A stretch of DNA of 64,000 bases, taken from NCBI GenBank assembly GCA_038749105.1, contig JBCDIM010000004.1, positions 49,731 to 113,730 of the forward strand, read 5' to 3'. Each line of letters opens with the position of its first letter. Position 1 is the stretch's first letter. Positions 1 through 8,530 of the stretch are shown here, piece after piece. The notes under the pieces were generated by a model, which worked only from the letters and a program-made list of their open reading frames with translations, did no database searches and was not told the origin of the DNA. The translations under genes and the position numbers were made by a program. This DNA is from JBCCOW01 sp038749105 (GTDB lineage Bacteria; Planctomycetota; Phycisphaerae; Phycisphaerales; Phycisphaeraceae).

Positions 1-39
1 GGCTGGGGGGTGGGGGCGGCGTTTCCGTATAGTGCAGGC

Positions 40-906
40 ATGAGTGATACCTCGATAGCGGGCACGCCGGCGGGAGAAGCCCGGCGTCTGGCGATGTTGG
101 GCACAGCAGGCAGCGGCGGCGTCACGCTGGTGTACTGGGGGCTATGGGAGTGGACCGGCCTCGTCATCATGGGCGCGGTGATGGCGATCGGGGTCGCGGC
201 GACGGCCGGGCTGGCGGCGGCGTGGTCGGAGCTGGCGTTCGGCACATCGGATGACGAGCACGATCGGCCGAGCCGGATGGCGATCCTTGCGTCGAGCCTC
301 GGGACCTGGACGGTGATCCTCGGGGCGCTGCTCGCGTTTGTCCGGGTGGTCCGTGGGCTGTTCAGCGACCCCGCGGTGAGCACGTCGGACTGGCCGTTCT
401 GGCTGAGCGTGATCCCGGTGGTGGGGGGGCTAGTCGTGGCGGGGCTGGTCTTCAAGGACAAGTCGTACTTCGCGTCGACCCGGGTGAAGGGGGTGACGAC
501 GTTCCCCATCGTGCTCGCGCTGTCGGGCGTGGCGGGGTTGGTGCTGTACGGGATGGCGAACTTCGGCGGCCGGGCTTGGATCGACGGGGTGGGCGGGCTG
601 CTGCTGGCGTGGGGTGGGCTGGGCATCCTCTGGGCGGGGCTGTGGCGTCAGTTCAACCGGTTCACCGGGCTCGATATCGCACGGCCTGACTCGTCGGCTC
701 CACCGCTCGCGGAACCGCCACCGTCTTCCGACCCCGCGCCGGCCTTGGACCCCACCGACCTGAAACCGCCACCGCCCGCCGATCCGCCGCCTGCCTACCC
801 CTCGGACACCGAAGACCTCTCGCCGATCGAGCTGGCTGAGGGCCCCACAGACCCTCCCGAAGATCTCCATCCAGACGACCCGAACAAGCCCACGGGACAA
901 GCCTGA
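40..906 (+). CDS. multi-pass membrane protein with proline-rich tail, function unknown
   Basis: I do not recognise this family. The 288-residue product has about five hydrophobic stretches in its first 210 residues (for example around VTLVYWGLW, WTVILGALLAF and FPIVLALSGVAGLVLYG). A tail of about 75 residues follows, rich in Pro, Asp and Glu with repeated PPP runs, and is probably a disordered cytosolic extension. The reading frame is open upstream to a GTG at 10, but the ATG at 40 gives a normal polar N terminus (MSDTSIAG) and is preferred. The next gene is convergent on the other strand. Membrane location is inferred from hydrophobicity only. Confidence 0.65.
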   Translation: MSDTSIAGTPAGEARRLAMLGTAGSGGVTLVYWGLWEWTGLVIMGAVMAIGVAATAGLAAAWSELAFGTSDDEHDRPSRMAILASSLGTWTVILGALLAFVRVVRGLFSDPAVSTSDWPFWLSVIPVVGGLVVAGLVFKDKSYFASTRVKGVTTFPIVLALSGVAGLVLYGMANFGGRAWIDGVGGLLLAWGGLGILWAGLWRQFNRFTGLDIARPDSSAPPLAEPPPSSDPAPALDPTDLKPPPPADPPPAYPSDTEDLSPIELAEGPTDPPEDLHPDDPNKPTGQA

Positions 907-933
907 CCTACGCCCCCTCGGTGGCTGGGTGTC

Positions 934-1254
934 TCAATCAAAGACAACCCACCGCTCGACCGCGTCCGCGGTCTTCCGCCCAATCATCCGCACCTCCGTG
1001 AGGGATTGGGCATCGTCGAAGCGCCCGTGCTGATCGCGGTGCGTGACGAGATAGCCGGCGTTGACCCGGCCGATCCCCGGCAGGGCCCTGAGCTCGCCGC
1101 GTGTCGCGGAGTTCACCGGCATCCGATAGCCCGTGGCCTGCGTCTGCACCGAAGCCACCGCCGTGTCTCGGCACGCCAGTGCCCAGGCCAGACCCAACAA
1201 CACCAGCAGCAGACCGACCGCCAACACGCTTGCCAATCCCGCCCGACCCGGCAT
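934..1254 (-). CDS. ComEA-like helix-hairpin-helix protein
   Basis: A 106-residue protein with one N-terminal hydrophobic segment (LASVLAVGLLLVLLGLAWAL) acting as signal or anchor, then a ComEA-type double HhH domain: VNSATRGELRALPGIGRVNA followed by a second turn around MIGRKTADAVERW. ComEA-family domains bind DNA non-specifically, and membrane-anchored versions take part in DNA uptake. Whether this one does is not shown, since no other competence gene is nearby. The ATG at 1254 overlaps the TGA of the upstream GH10-like gene (TGATG), so the two are probably translationally coupled. A GTG at 1257 is the alternative start. Confidence 0.75.
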   Translation of the reverse strand: MPGRAGLASVLAVGLLLVLLGLAWALACRDTAVASVQTQATGYRMPVNSATRGELRALPGIGRVNAGYLVTHRDQHGRFDDAQSLTEVRMIGRKTADAVERWVVFD

Positions 1255-2834
1255 CACCGCGCCCCCATGCCACCACCGGCGGTGCCTTCACGCGTTGCCC
1301 CTCCAGCGACATCGCCCGGCTTCTCGGGTTGGCCCAACAGGTGACGCCGGAACCCCACCAGCCGCCGCCACGCCGGCCGGGCCTGTAGGTCCTCACCCAC
1401 CAGGCCCGACAACGGCAGCTCGATGTTCGGGTGGTCCACCAGGTCGTGCCACGCCACCGCATCGATGTAAGGCTTGCTCACCGCGACCTGCAACGCCGCC
1501 TCTAACCAGTGGCTCTGCACCACCGGCGACCATGGACGACGCCAATACCCCGCCTCCGCGTCCACCGGCTCGTTCGCCTCCGGCCGGGCAATCATCATCG
1601 GCGTCACCGGCTCGCTCGGCACGCCCAGCGTCAGATGCACCGGCTTCCCGAAGTGCGAAAACTGATCCAGCATGTTCGACAGCTGCATCAGGTCCCGCGC
1701 GTGCTGCCCGGGCATCGCCTGACCCATCGGGTAACGGATCGATAACGCGTCGAACCCGATCGACGACTGCACCAACAAGTCCGAATACATCAGCGGCGGG
1801 ATCGACCGCTGGTTCTCACCGTAATATTCGCCGAACGGCTGCCGCAGCTCCACGATCGCCTTGCACGCCGGCTGCGCCTTCTTGACCAGCATCGTGCACA
1901 TCCGCGTCAGGTCCATCAGCTGCTCGAAGTTGAACGTGAAGTGCTTGTTCACGTGCAGCCCCGACACCACGTTCCAGGCGGTCACCGTGTTCTTGTACCG
2001 CTCGACCACCCGCTCGACATGCTCGTAGATCATGTCGCGGACCGTGTCGTAGTCGTGCTCCCAGATGTACAACCAGTCCGGCAGCTCACCCGGCTCGAAC
2101 GCGATCAACGGCCCCGCCACCAGCGGCACCTTCTGCGCCGCCGACCACTGCGCCCAGTCGTCCATCAGATCCCATTGGTAGTTGCCCTCTTCCGGGCACA
2201 GGGCCTTCCATGGCAAGGGCACCTGCACAAAGTCGAACTGCGACCGGAGCCCCGCACGCACACGCTCGTCGCGCAGTTCCAAGGCCGCGCCACACCCCAG
2301 CGGCGACTTCGGCAGGGCGTGCACCGCGATCCGCCGATTCAACAGCAGCTCCGCGTGCGCCAACGCCAGCTCCTCACTGCCGTCCAATGCCGTGTGCAAC
2401 GCCTCCGCCGCCGACGCCGCCGCCTGCTCCGGCGTCTCCTTGGCGAGACACAACGCCTCGATGAACTTCTTGCGGGCCGCCTCGCTCCGCTTGCTGACCG
2501 GGTGGTCTTCCGGCAGCTCAAACATCTGCCAGTCCTCCAGCTTCGCGTACACCGTCATCAAGCGGTGCCGCGCCAGCTCCAGCTCCAGGATGTAGGGCTC
2601 CTCCCGATCCGGTAGCAGGCAGGTCTGCAGCGTCAGCTCACCCAGATCCCCCGCCGGGTGCTGGAGGGCCATGGCCGCCGCCCCGGTGTCGCGCTTGTGC
2701 ACATCGATGATCCCGTCCCGGAACGTGATATCGCACCGCATCGCGTTGCCGTCCGCACCCACGATGTAGGCATTGCGCAAAGGCCAGGCCCTGGCCGGCA
2801 ACGCGTCGCGATCAAAGACATAAAAACGCAGCAT
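1254..2834 (-). CDS. GH10-like (endo-xylanase fold) protein lacking catalytic glutamates
   Basis: A 526-residue protein. The C-terminal half follows the GH10 TIM-barrel pattern: a PLPWKALCPEEGNYQWDLMD block, then AWNVVSGLHVN at the place of the canonical WDVVNE strand, and GKPVHLTLGVPSEP at the place of the nucleophile strand (usually ...TELD or HLTEL). The N-terminal 150 residues are probably carbohydrate-binding-like. Both glutamates of an active GH10 enzyme appear to be replaced, so it may bind rather than hydrolyse glycans. No signal peptide is visible from the chosen ATG at 2834. An upstream start at 2939 would add 35 unconserved-looking residues. It is coupled to the ComEA-like gene by a one-base stop/start overlap. 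Confidence 0.7.
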   Translation of the reverse strand: MLRFYVFDRDALPARAWPLRNAYIVGADGNAMRCDITFRDGIIDVHKRDTGAAAMALQHPAGDLGELTLQTCLLPDREEPYILELELARHRLMTVYAKLEDWQMFELPEDHPVSKRSEAARKKFIEALCLAKETPEQAAASAAEALHTALDGSEELALAHAELLLNRRIAVHALPKSPLGCGAALELRDERVRAGLRSQFDFVQVPLPWKALCPEEGNYQWDLMDDWAQWSAAQKVPLVAGPLIAFEPGELPDWLYIWEHDYDTVRDMIYEHVERVVERYKNTVTAWNVVSGLHVNKHFTFNFEQLMDLTRMCTMLVKKAQPACKAIVELRQPFGEYYGENQRSIPPLMYSDLLVQSSIGFDALSIRYPMGQAMPGQHARDLMQLSNMLDQFSHFGKPVHLTLGVPSEPVTPMMIARPEANEPVDAEAGYWRRPWSPVVQSHWLEAALQVAVSKPYIDAVAWHDLVDHPNIELPLSGLVGEDLQARPAWRRLVGFRRHLLGQPEKPGDVAGGATREGTAGGGMGAR

Positions 2835-3043
2835 CGGTGAGCCTGCGATCTTAGGGGATGCCCGAACCCGACGCCCGCAAAGACCCAGCACCCAGCCCAA
2901 CGGCCCGACGCGTTGCCTGACCGATAACCGCTCGCTCACGCCCGCCTACGACAACCCCACACCCCGATTCCTTGACGCTTTAACGAACCAGATTTACCTT
3001 AATGGTCTTGCCTCTCCCCCCGCCTATCCCTGGAGCCTCCTCC

Positions 3044-5230
3044 ATGCCGCGACGTGTCTACCCCAAGGGCCTGGTCCTTGTTGCCCTTACAGCCAGCCTG
3101 CTGCTGTCCCCCTGCCTCCCCGCCTCCGCACAGGCTGACGAACCGACACCGGCTCAGAAGACCGCCCAGGGCCTCTGGGCCAACTTCGCACACTACGTCC
3201 GCGTTGCCAAACCCAACGAAGCCAAACAGGCTGCCGACGTCCTGGTGACCGACCAAGTCGCGGCGGATGACCTGCTCTTCGCCGTCGAAAACTCCCGCCA
3301 CGCGGCCGTCGCCGACCAGATCCTCAGCATGACCGGCCGCATGGAGGGCCTCGAGACCGTCGGCGGCACCCTCACCGGCAAGCTCCAAGAGGCCCGGCTC
3401 GCACGTGCCCAGGAACCGCTCCGCATCCGCGCCGATATCCGGGCGCTCACCGTCGATGCCCGCACCCGCGCCAACGCGACCCGCCGCCTCCGCGAGGCCG
3501 GCCAATTCACCGCGCCCGCCTTCCTGGAAGTGCTCGGCTCCTCGCAGGCCGACGACCGTCGGCTGCAGCCGTTCGCGGTCGAGGCCATGGTCGCCGTGGG
3601 CCGGCCCCTGGTCTACCCGCTAAGCATCGCGCTGCCGAATCTCGATTCGCCCACCCTCGTCACCGTGCTCGGCGTCCTGGACGACATCGGCGACCCCCTC
3701 GCCATCCCCGCCATCCAGCAGGTCCTCGACACCGACCTGCCCCCCGGCACCGCGGACCTCGCCCGCTCAGTCCTCAGCTCGCTCGCCGCTCGCAGCGAAG
3801 CCTCCGCCGACGCCTCGGCCGCAGAGCTCTACCTCGCCGCTGCCCAGGCCAGCTATGACGCCGGCACCAGCGGCGAGACCCTCATCAACACCGTCCCCTC
3901 ACGCAGCCAGGGCACCGTGTGGACCTTCAACGACCGCAACGTCGCCGCCCTGGCCGTCCCCCTGGCGATCTACCCCGACGTCCGCGCGATGCAGGCCGCT
4001 CGGACCGCCCTCGAGCTTGACGCGGACCTGACCGCCGCGCTGTCGCTCTACACCGCCGCCAACCTCCGCCGGGAGCTCCGTCTGCCCGCCGGCAGCGACG
4101 ACCCGTCCTACACCGCTAAGCCCGCCGCCTTCTACGCCACGCTCGCCGGGCCCGGCGTCCTCCACACCGTCCTCGCCCGTGCCCTCGACGAAAGCGACCC
4201 CGCCCTCGCCTTCGCCGCCATCCAGGCCCTGGCCGAAACGGCCGGCACCGAGACCCTCCTCAACCTCGACCGGAACCGCCAGCCCCTGCTCCAGGCCTTG
4301 GCCTTCCCCGACCGACGCGTCCGGCGCTCCGCCGCCCTCGTCCTGGCGAACACCGACCCCACCGAGGCGTTCCCCGGCTCGTTCCAGGTCGTGCCCATCC
4401 TCGGCCGAGCCGTCCGCCAGTCCGCCCAGAAATACGCCTTCGTCCTCGCCGACCAGGAGACCGCCGCCCCCCTCCGTGGCGCCCTCGAGAACAAGCAATA
4501 CACGGTGATCAACGCCGCCTCCATCGACGAGGCCGTTGCCGCCCTGGCGACCGTCCCCGCCGTCGACCTGCTCGTCGTGCCCGGCACCTTCGACTCCGCC
4601 CGGGCCGCCCTGAACCAGACCGGCACCAACGCCCGGCTCGCCGCCACCCCCGTCCTCGCCCTGGTCAGCTCCGGCGACGCCATCCGGCTCAACCGGGCGT
4701 TCGCCGATGTCGCCCGCCTGTCCGCTTCCGAAGCCGCCGTCGAGGACGCCGACGCCGTCGGTGCCGCGGTGGACCTCGCCATCGCCAGCTACTCCGGCGA
4801 CGAGATCCCCGCCGACGAGGCCGAGGCCATGGCCCTCCAAGCCCTGGACCTGCTCGACCGTGTGGTCCTCGACTCGCCCGTCTACGACCCCGCCGTCATC
4901 GAGCCGGTCCTGATCGAAGCCCTCGACGACACCCGTGAGCCCGTCGCCGTGGCCGCCGCCAACGTCCTGGCCCACCTCGACTCGGCCACCGCCCAGCAGG
5001 CCCTGCTCACCAAGGCCGCCGCCGGCTTCGGCGATCTCCAGATCGCTCTGCTCAACAGCCTCGCCGACTCCGCCCGGTCCTTCGGCAACCGCCTCACCCC
5101 CGAGCAGGCCGAGTCCCTCACCGGGCTGGTCACCTCCGCCACCGGCGACACCGCCCTCGCCGCCGCGCGGGCTCACGGCGCCCTGGCCCTGCCCACCAGC
5201 CAGTCCGTCCAGTCCATCCAGGCCGACTGA
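3044..5230 (+). CDS. exported HEAT-like repeat protein with degenerate receiver domain
   Basis: A 728-residue protein starting at the ATG at 3044, which has a GGAG eight bases upstream and opens a clear signal peptide (LVLVALTASLLLSPCLPASAQA). The mature protein is alanine-rich and helical. HEAT-like repeats occur near residues 145-240 (DDIGDPLAIPAIQQVL), 360-440 (ALAFAAIQALAETAG, VRRSAALVLANTDP) and at the C terminus (EPVAVAAANVLAHLDSATAQ). Residues about 460-585 look like a CheY-type receiver fold (FVLADQETAAPLRGALE, DEAVAALATVPAVDLLVVPG, ATPVLALVSSGD), but the phospho-acceptor aspartate position reads Pro. The role is unknown; a periplasmic protein-interaction scaffold is the best inference. 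Confidence 0.7.
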   Translation: MPRRVYPKGLVLVALTASLLLSPCLPASAQADEPTPAQKTAQGLWANFAHYVRVAKPNEAKQAADVLVTDQVAADDLLFAVENSRHAAVADQILSMTGRMEGLETVGGTLTGKLQEARLARAQEPLRIRADIRALTVDARTRANATRRLREAGQFTAPAFLEVLGSSQADDRRLQPFAVEAMVAVGRPLVYPLSIALPNLDSPTLVTVLGVLDDIGDPLAIPAIQQVLDTDLPPGTADLARSVLSSLAARSEASADASAAELYLAAAQASYDAGTSGETLINTVPSRSQGTVWTFNDRNVAALAVPLAIYPDVRAMQAARTALELDADLTAALSLYTAANLRRELRLPAGSDDPSYTAKPAAFYATLAGPGVLHTVLARALDESDPALAFAAIQALAETAGTETLLNLDRNRQPLLQALAFPDRRVRRSAALVLANTDPTEAFPGSFQVVPILGRAVRQSAQKYAFVLADQETAAPLRGALENKQYTVINAASIDEAVAALATVPAVDLLVVPGTFDSARAALNQTGTNARLAATPVLALVSSGDAIRLNRAFADVARLSASEAAVEDADAVGAAVDLAIASYSGDEIPADEAEAMALQALDLLDRVVLDSPVYDPAVIEPVLIEALDDTREPVAVAAANVLAHLDSATAQQALLTKAAAGFGDLQIALLNSLADSARSFGNRLTPEQAESLTGLVTSATGDTALAAARAHGALALPTSQSVQSIQAD

Positions 5231-5259
5231 GCCGCACCCGACTCTACACACGCACTGAT

Positions 5260-5535
5260 ATGGCTAAGCCTGTTGTCTGCTTCAGGTTCCCGACACTGCG
5301 GGCGCCCAACGATGCGGATTGCCCGATGCATCGCATCAGAAACTACATCGAAGACCTGCAGCGAGACATTGAGCTACGTGGGCTGGGCGTTTTCGCCGAA
5401 GACCCGGACGTCTGGTTTACCTGCCTCACCCTCGAGGTCAGCAAGAACCGTCACATTCCAACCGTTAAGCAGATCGTCGAGCAAAAGCTCAAACAGCACC
5501 ACCTTGAAGACCATGTGGTGATCTCGTTCGAGTGA
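5260..5535 (+). CDS. small conserved-looking hypothetical protein (91 aa)
   Basis: I do not recognise this gene. The 91-residue product has no signal peptide and a compact alpha/beta pattern: CFRFPTLRAPNDADCPMHRI, then NYIEDLQRDIELRGLGVFAE, a beta-like WFTCLTLEV, and a helix TVKQIVEQKLKQHHLEDHV. Codon use at the third position is less extreme than in its neighbours. It starts 29 bases after the stop of the HEAT-like gene on the same strand and could be co-transcribed. It ends just before the rnpB terminator hairpin, which could also stop plus-strand transcripts. Confidence 0.6.
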   Translation: MAKPVVCFRFPTLRAPNDADCPMHRIRNYIEDLQRDIELRGLGVFAEDPDVWFTCLTLEVSKNRHIPTVKQIVEQKLKQHHLEDHVVISFE

Positions 5536-5550
5536 ATTACACCAATCCCA

Positions 5551-5591
5551 AAACACCGACGCCCCGGACGTTTGCCCGGGGCGTGCGGTGA
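5551..5591 (-). terminator. rho-independent terminator of rnpB
   Basis: Read on the minus strand, a GC-rich hairpin with stem CACCG...CGCCCCGG / CCGGGGCG...CGGTG is followed directly by TTTT. It sits about 10 bases beyond the RNase P RNA 3' end, the expected place for its terminator. The core pairs plus-strand positions 5560-5567 with 5576-5583. Confidence 0.7.
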
Positions 5592-5600
5592 TCTCTAGTT

Positions 5601-6058
5601 GACGCCGGCCGTAAGCCGAATCCTGTTGCCGCGGTGTTCGCACAACGCGGTGCGGCCATTCCTCTAAGACGCGTCGTTGCCGACACGCTCAAGCGCCCGA
5701 CCCGCCCCCAAACCGTCGGACCAACGGCCCCCCCGGAAGTGGACGCCCGGCTAATCAACGACTCAGGTTGAGCCGGATGCCCACTTCCGGGGGGGGGGGC
5801 TGCTTGGGCTTGCACGCGGTGAGGTTTACCAAGCGATGACGGTCACCCGTCACCCGGTGCGCTCTTACCGCACCTTTTCACCCTTACCTGTGCCGTCGCT
5901 CCGGAGAGCTCGGGCCATCGGCGGTGTGTTCTCTGTGGCACTGGCTCTAGCCCGGCCGTTCCCAGCCGAGCCGGTGGGCGTTACCCACCACCGTGTCCTG
6001 CCGTGTTCGGACTTTCCTCACGGGGAACCAAGCCCCGCGCGGCCGCTACACCGGCGTC
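5601..6058 (-). ncRNA. rnpB: RNase P RNA, bacterial type A
   Basis: Catalytic RNA of RNase P, which trims tRNA 5' leaders. On the minus strand the P4/CR-I signature GAGGAAAGTCCGAACAC lies near 6022-6006 and the 3' signature CAGGATTCGGCTTACGGCC near 5627-5609. The ends were placed by helix P1: GACGCCGG at 6058-6051 pairs perfectly with CCGGCGTC at 5608-5601. The substrate-binding GGTAAACC (J15/16 region) lies near 5831-5824. Following it, an unusually long GC-rich arm (5727-5742 pairing with 5781-5796) occupies the P16/P17 region. Protein-coding frames crossing this stretch are spurious. Confidence 0.95.
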
Positions 6059-6111
6059 CCTCAAAGTGTAACTCACGTATCGCCTCACGCACATCGCAGT
6101 ATCCTCCCCTC

Positions 6112-7149
6112 GTGCCCGCCGATATCCCCCATCCCGCCGCCCCCGAAGCCGTCCTCTGGGCCGACGCCGACCACGTCGCCACCCTCAGCGACACGCTCGA
6201 TCTGATGGGTGCCGCCGTCCGTCCCCTCGCCGTCGCGGGCCCTCCCTCGACGGAGCTCGACCGCCTGGCTCGTCGGCTCGACCTGCCCGTCCTCGACGAC
6301 CTCCGCAAGCTCGTCATCGACCACCCCGCCGCCTGCCTCGTCCTCGCCGACAGCCGCAACCTCCCGCCCGGCCCCCTCGCCAACGCCGCCCAGCAAGGGA
6401 CCGCCCTGCTCACCCTCGAACCCCCCGCCGCCGACCTCGCCGCCCTCGACGCCACCCTCCAGCCGCAGGGCCCCGGCAAGCCCCCGCTCGCCGCCGACTC
6501 GCCCTTCGCCTTCGGGCCCGCCTTCACTGAGTCCCCCGGCTTCGTCGCCGCCGCCGACCCCGCCGACGCCCTCCAAGAGCCCCGGCTCCTCCAGATCACC
6601 TCCCTCGGCCGGCCCCAGCACGGCTCCCTCTTCGCCCGCCTCTTCGACGCCTTCGCCGCCGCTCTCACCCTCATCTCCCCACCCGAAACCCTCCACGCCT
6701 ACGCCACCGCCCCCGACGCCGCACCCGCTCCACCCCCGGACAACCTCCGCGCCCTCACCGGCTCCCTCTCCGCACACGCCCGGCTCCCCGGCGGCGCCAC
6801 CCTCGACCTCCTCGCCTCCAACGCCGCCGCCCACACCCACCGACAGCTCACCGCCCTCGCCCCCGACGCCCACCTCCACCTCACCGACACCCGCTACTCC
6901 CTCCACCAGCCCGACGGCACCCTCCTCGAACAGTCCCCCCCAGAGGCCGCCGAATCCCCCGAGGCGATGCCCTACCCCGACCTGCTCGCCTACCACTGGC
7001 GGCGACTCCTCGACCGTCAGCACCTGGCCGAGCACACCCCCAACGCCACCCGCCACCGCCACGCCCTGGCCTGCTGCCTCGCCTGCCTCCTCTCGGCCCG
7101 CACCGGCCAGCCCGAGTCCCCTACCCGGCTCCTCGACCTCCAGTCGTAA
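6112..7149 (+). CDS. Gfo/Idh/MocA-like oxidoreductase, divergent
   Basis: A 345-residue alanine- and proline-rich protein. The N-terminal third resembles the NAD-binding half of Gfo/Idh/MocA proteins in layout (DRLARRLDLPVLDDLRKLV, then PAACLVLADSRNLP), but a clear GxGxxG loop is not visible. Middle segments such as SLGRPQHGSLFARLFDAF and a GGATLDLLASN strand match the style of the substrate half. The assignment is tentative; it may be a degenerate member that no longer binds cofactor. The frame is open back through rnpB on the other strand, so the first plausible start is the GTG at 6112, about 50 bases past the RNase P promoter side. A PTS EIIA gene follows on the same strand. Confidence 0.5.
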   Translation: MPADIPHPAAPEAVLWADADHVATLSDTLDLMGAAVRPLAVAGPPSTELDRLARRLDLPVLDDLRKLVIDHPAACLVLADSRNLPPGPLANAAQQGTALLTLEPPAADLAALDATLQPQGPGKPPLAADSPFAFGPAFTESPGFVAAADPADALQEPRLLQITSLGRPQHGSLFARLFDAFAAALTLISPPETLHAYATAPDAAPAPPPDNLRALTGSLSAHARLPGGATLDLLASNAAAHTHRQLTALAPDAHLHLTDTRYSLHQPDGTLLEQSPPEAAESPEAMPYPDLLAYHWRRLLDRQHLAEHTPNATRHRHALACCLACLLSARTGQPESPTRLLDLQS

Positions 7150-7277
7150 TCCCCAAACCACAGCCCGTTTCCTTGCCCGCCCTCTCGCCAAGAGGTATCT
7201 TTTCCGTCCCGCCCTCACCGCTCGGCTCCCCCCAGCGGCCTTCCCCTCTCCACCACCTTCCCCACGCAGGCCCCACC

Positions 7278-7745
7278 TTGCGACTAACCGACATCATCCA
7301 ACCCGACTGCGTCAAGGTCCCCCTCGACGCCCACGACAAGCACGCCGCCATCGACGAGCTCGCCGACCTGCTCGTCGCCCACACCCCCATCACCGACGCC
7401 CAGGGCCTCCGCGACGCGGTCTGGCAACGCGAAACCACCCGCACCACCGGCATCGGCCACGGCATCGGCATCCCCCACGGCAAAACCGCCACCGTCGATA
7501 CCCTCCGCATGGCCGTCGGCCTCGCCCCCCAGGGTCTCGACTTCTCCGCCATCGACGGCAAGCCTGTCCACCTCATCCTCCTGCTCGCCTCACCCGAAGA
7601 CCAGACCGGGCCCCACATCCAGGCCCTCGCCTCCGTCTCCCGGCTCCTGACCAACCCCGACCTCCGCGACGCCATGCTCGCCGCCTCCTCCGCCTCCGCC
7701 CTCTACCAGCTCATCGCCGACCACGAATCCCAAACGGTCGCGTAG
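7278..7745 (+). CDS. PTS EIIA domain protein (fructose / nitrogen-PTS type)
   Basis: A 155-residue single EIIA(Fru/Ntr)-type domain: an N-terminal LTDIIQPDCVKVPLDAHDKH strand-helix, LRDAVWQRETTRTTGIGHGIGIPHGK with the phospho-accepting histidine in GIPH (His67 from the start used), and LLASPEDQTGPHIQALASVSRLL. Such proteins accept phosphate from HPr or NPr and often have regulatory rather than transport roles. No EIIB or EIIC gene is nearby, which supports a regulatory role (inference). The start is a TTG at 7278; upstream in-frame codons would add an unlikely proline-rich leader. Confidence 0.85.
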   Translation: MRLTDIIQPDCVKVPLDAHDKHAAIDELADLLVAHTPITDAQGLRDAVWQRETTRTTGIGHGIGIPHGKTATVDTLRMAVGLAPQGLDFSAIDGKPVHLILLLASPEDQTGPHIQALASVSRLLTNPDLRDAMLAASSASALYQLIADHESQTVA

Positions 7746-7755
7746 GCCACCCTCA

Positions 7756-7800
7756 TTTAGCCCCAGGCTCTGCCTGGGGGCATGTGGCGCACCGGATGCC
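7756..7800 (+). repeat. 45-bp REP-like palindromic element, copy A
   Basis: Begins TTTAGCCCCAGGCTCTGCCT and ends CACCGGATGCC. It contains a hairpin (CCCCAGGC / GCCTGGGG) and a conserved tail CATGTGGC. The same 45-bp design recurs at 48751-48795 and 57888-57932. This copy lies between the EIIA gene and the aquaporin gene, one base from the latter's stop codon. Confidence 0.8.
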
Positions 7801-7801
7801 A

Positions 7802-8497
7802 TCACGGCCGCGTCACCCACCACACCGGCACCGCCAATCCCGCCCCCGCCAGCGGTGCTACCACATACAACCACCACACCTGAAGGTTCCCGCTGACCAC
7901 CGCCGGGGCCAGCGACCGCGCCGGGTTCATCGACGCCCCCGTCATCGGCCCGGCAAACATCGCCAACAGCCCCACCGTCGCCCCCACCGCCACCCCCGCC
8001 ATCAGCCCCTGCTCCTTGCTCCCCGTCGCCACGTGCAGGATCACCCACATCAAGATCAGCGTCAGCACCACCTCAATCACGAACGCCCCCGCCACCGTCA
8101 CCCCCTCCCCCGGCAGCGTCCCCCCCATCCCGCTCCCCGCTCCCCCCGCCTCCCAAGGCCACGCCCACCACACCAGCGCGCTAGCCAGCAACGCACCGGC
8201 CAACTCTGCCACCACATACCCCAGGACCCGCCGCCAAGGGAACCGCCCCGCCAACGCAAACCCCACCGTCACCGCCGGGTTCAGGTGCGCCCCCGACACC
8301 CCCCCGATCGCGTAGATCACCGCCATCACCACCAGCCCGAACGCCAACGCGATCCCCGCGTGCGACACCGCCCCGCCCGTCACCTGGTCCGACACAATCG
8401 CCCCGGTCCCCACCAGCACCAGCGTGAACGTGCCCACCAGCTCCGCAGCCAGCTGTTTCACATACGGCGTCGGCAATCCCGCGTCTTCATCGCTCAT
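7802..8497 (-). CDS. aquaporin / glycerol-facilitator family channel, probably for arsenite
   Basis: A 231-residue MIP channel with six hydrophobic helices and both NPA boxes: GAHLNPAVT (residues 70-78) and GASMNPARS (187-195), the latter with the expected arginine. It is the last gene of a minus-strand run arsR-arsM-arsC-channel. MIP channels encoded in ars operons (AqpS type) conduct arsenite across the inner membrane, so after arsenate reduction this channel could let As(III) leave down its gradient. That role is inferred from neighbours. Without context it would be called an aquaporin. A palindromic element of 73 bp separates it from arsC. Confidence 0.85.
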   Translation of the reverse strand: MSDEDAGLPTPYVKQLAAELVGTFTLVLVGTGAIVSDQVTGGAVSHAGIALAFGLVVMAVIYAIGGVSGAHLNPAVTVGFALAGRFPWRRVLGYVVAELAGALLASALVWWAWPWEAGGAGSGMGGTLPGEGVTVAGAFVIEVVLTLILMWVILHVATGSKEQGLMAGVAVGATVGLLAMFAGPMTGASMNPARSLAPAVVSGNLQVWWLYVVAPLAGAGLAVPVWWVTRP

Positions 8498-8530
8498 CTC
8501 AATTGAGTCCCGAATCGCATCTAAAGAGTG

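Noticed and set aside
5836..6111. N-terminal extension of the oxidoreductase-like frame
   Set aside because: It lies over the RNase P RNA gene, which is well supported by conserved motifs and P1 pairing.
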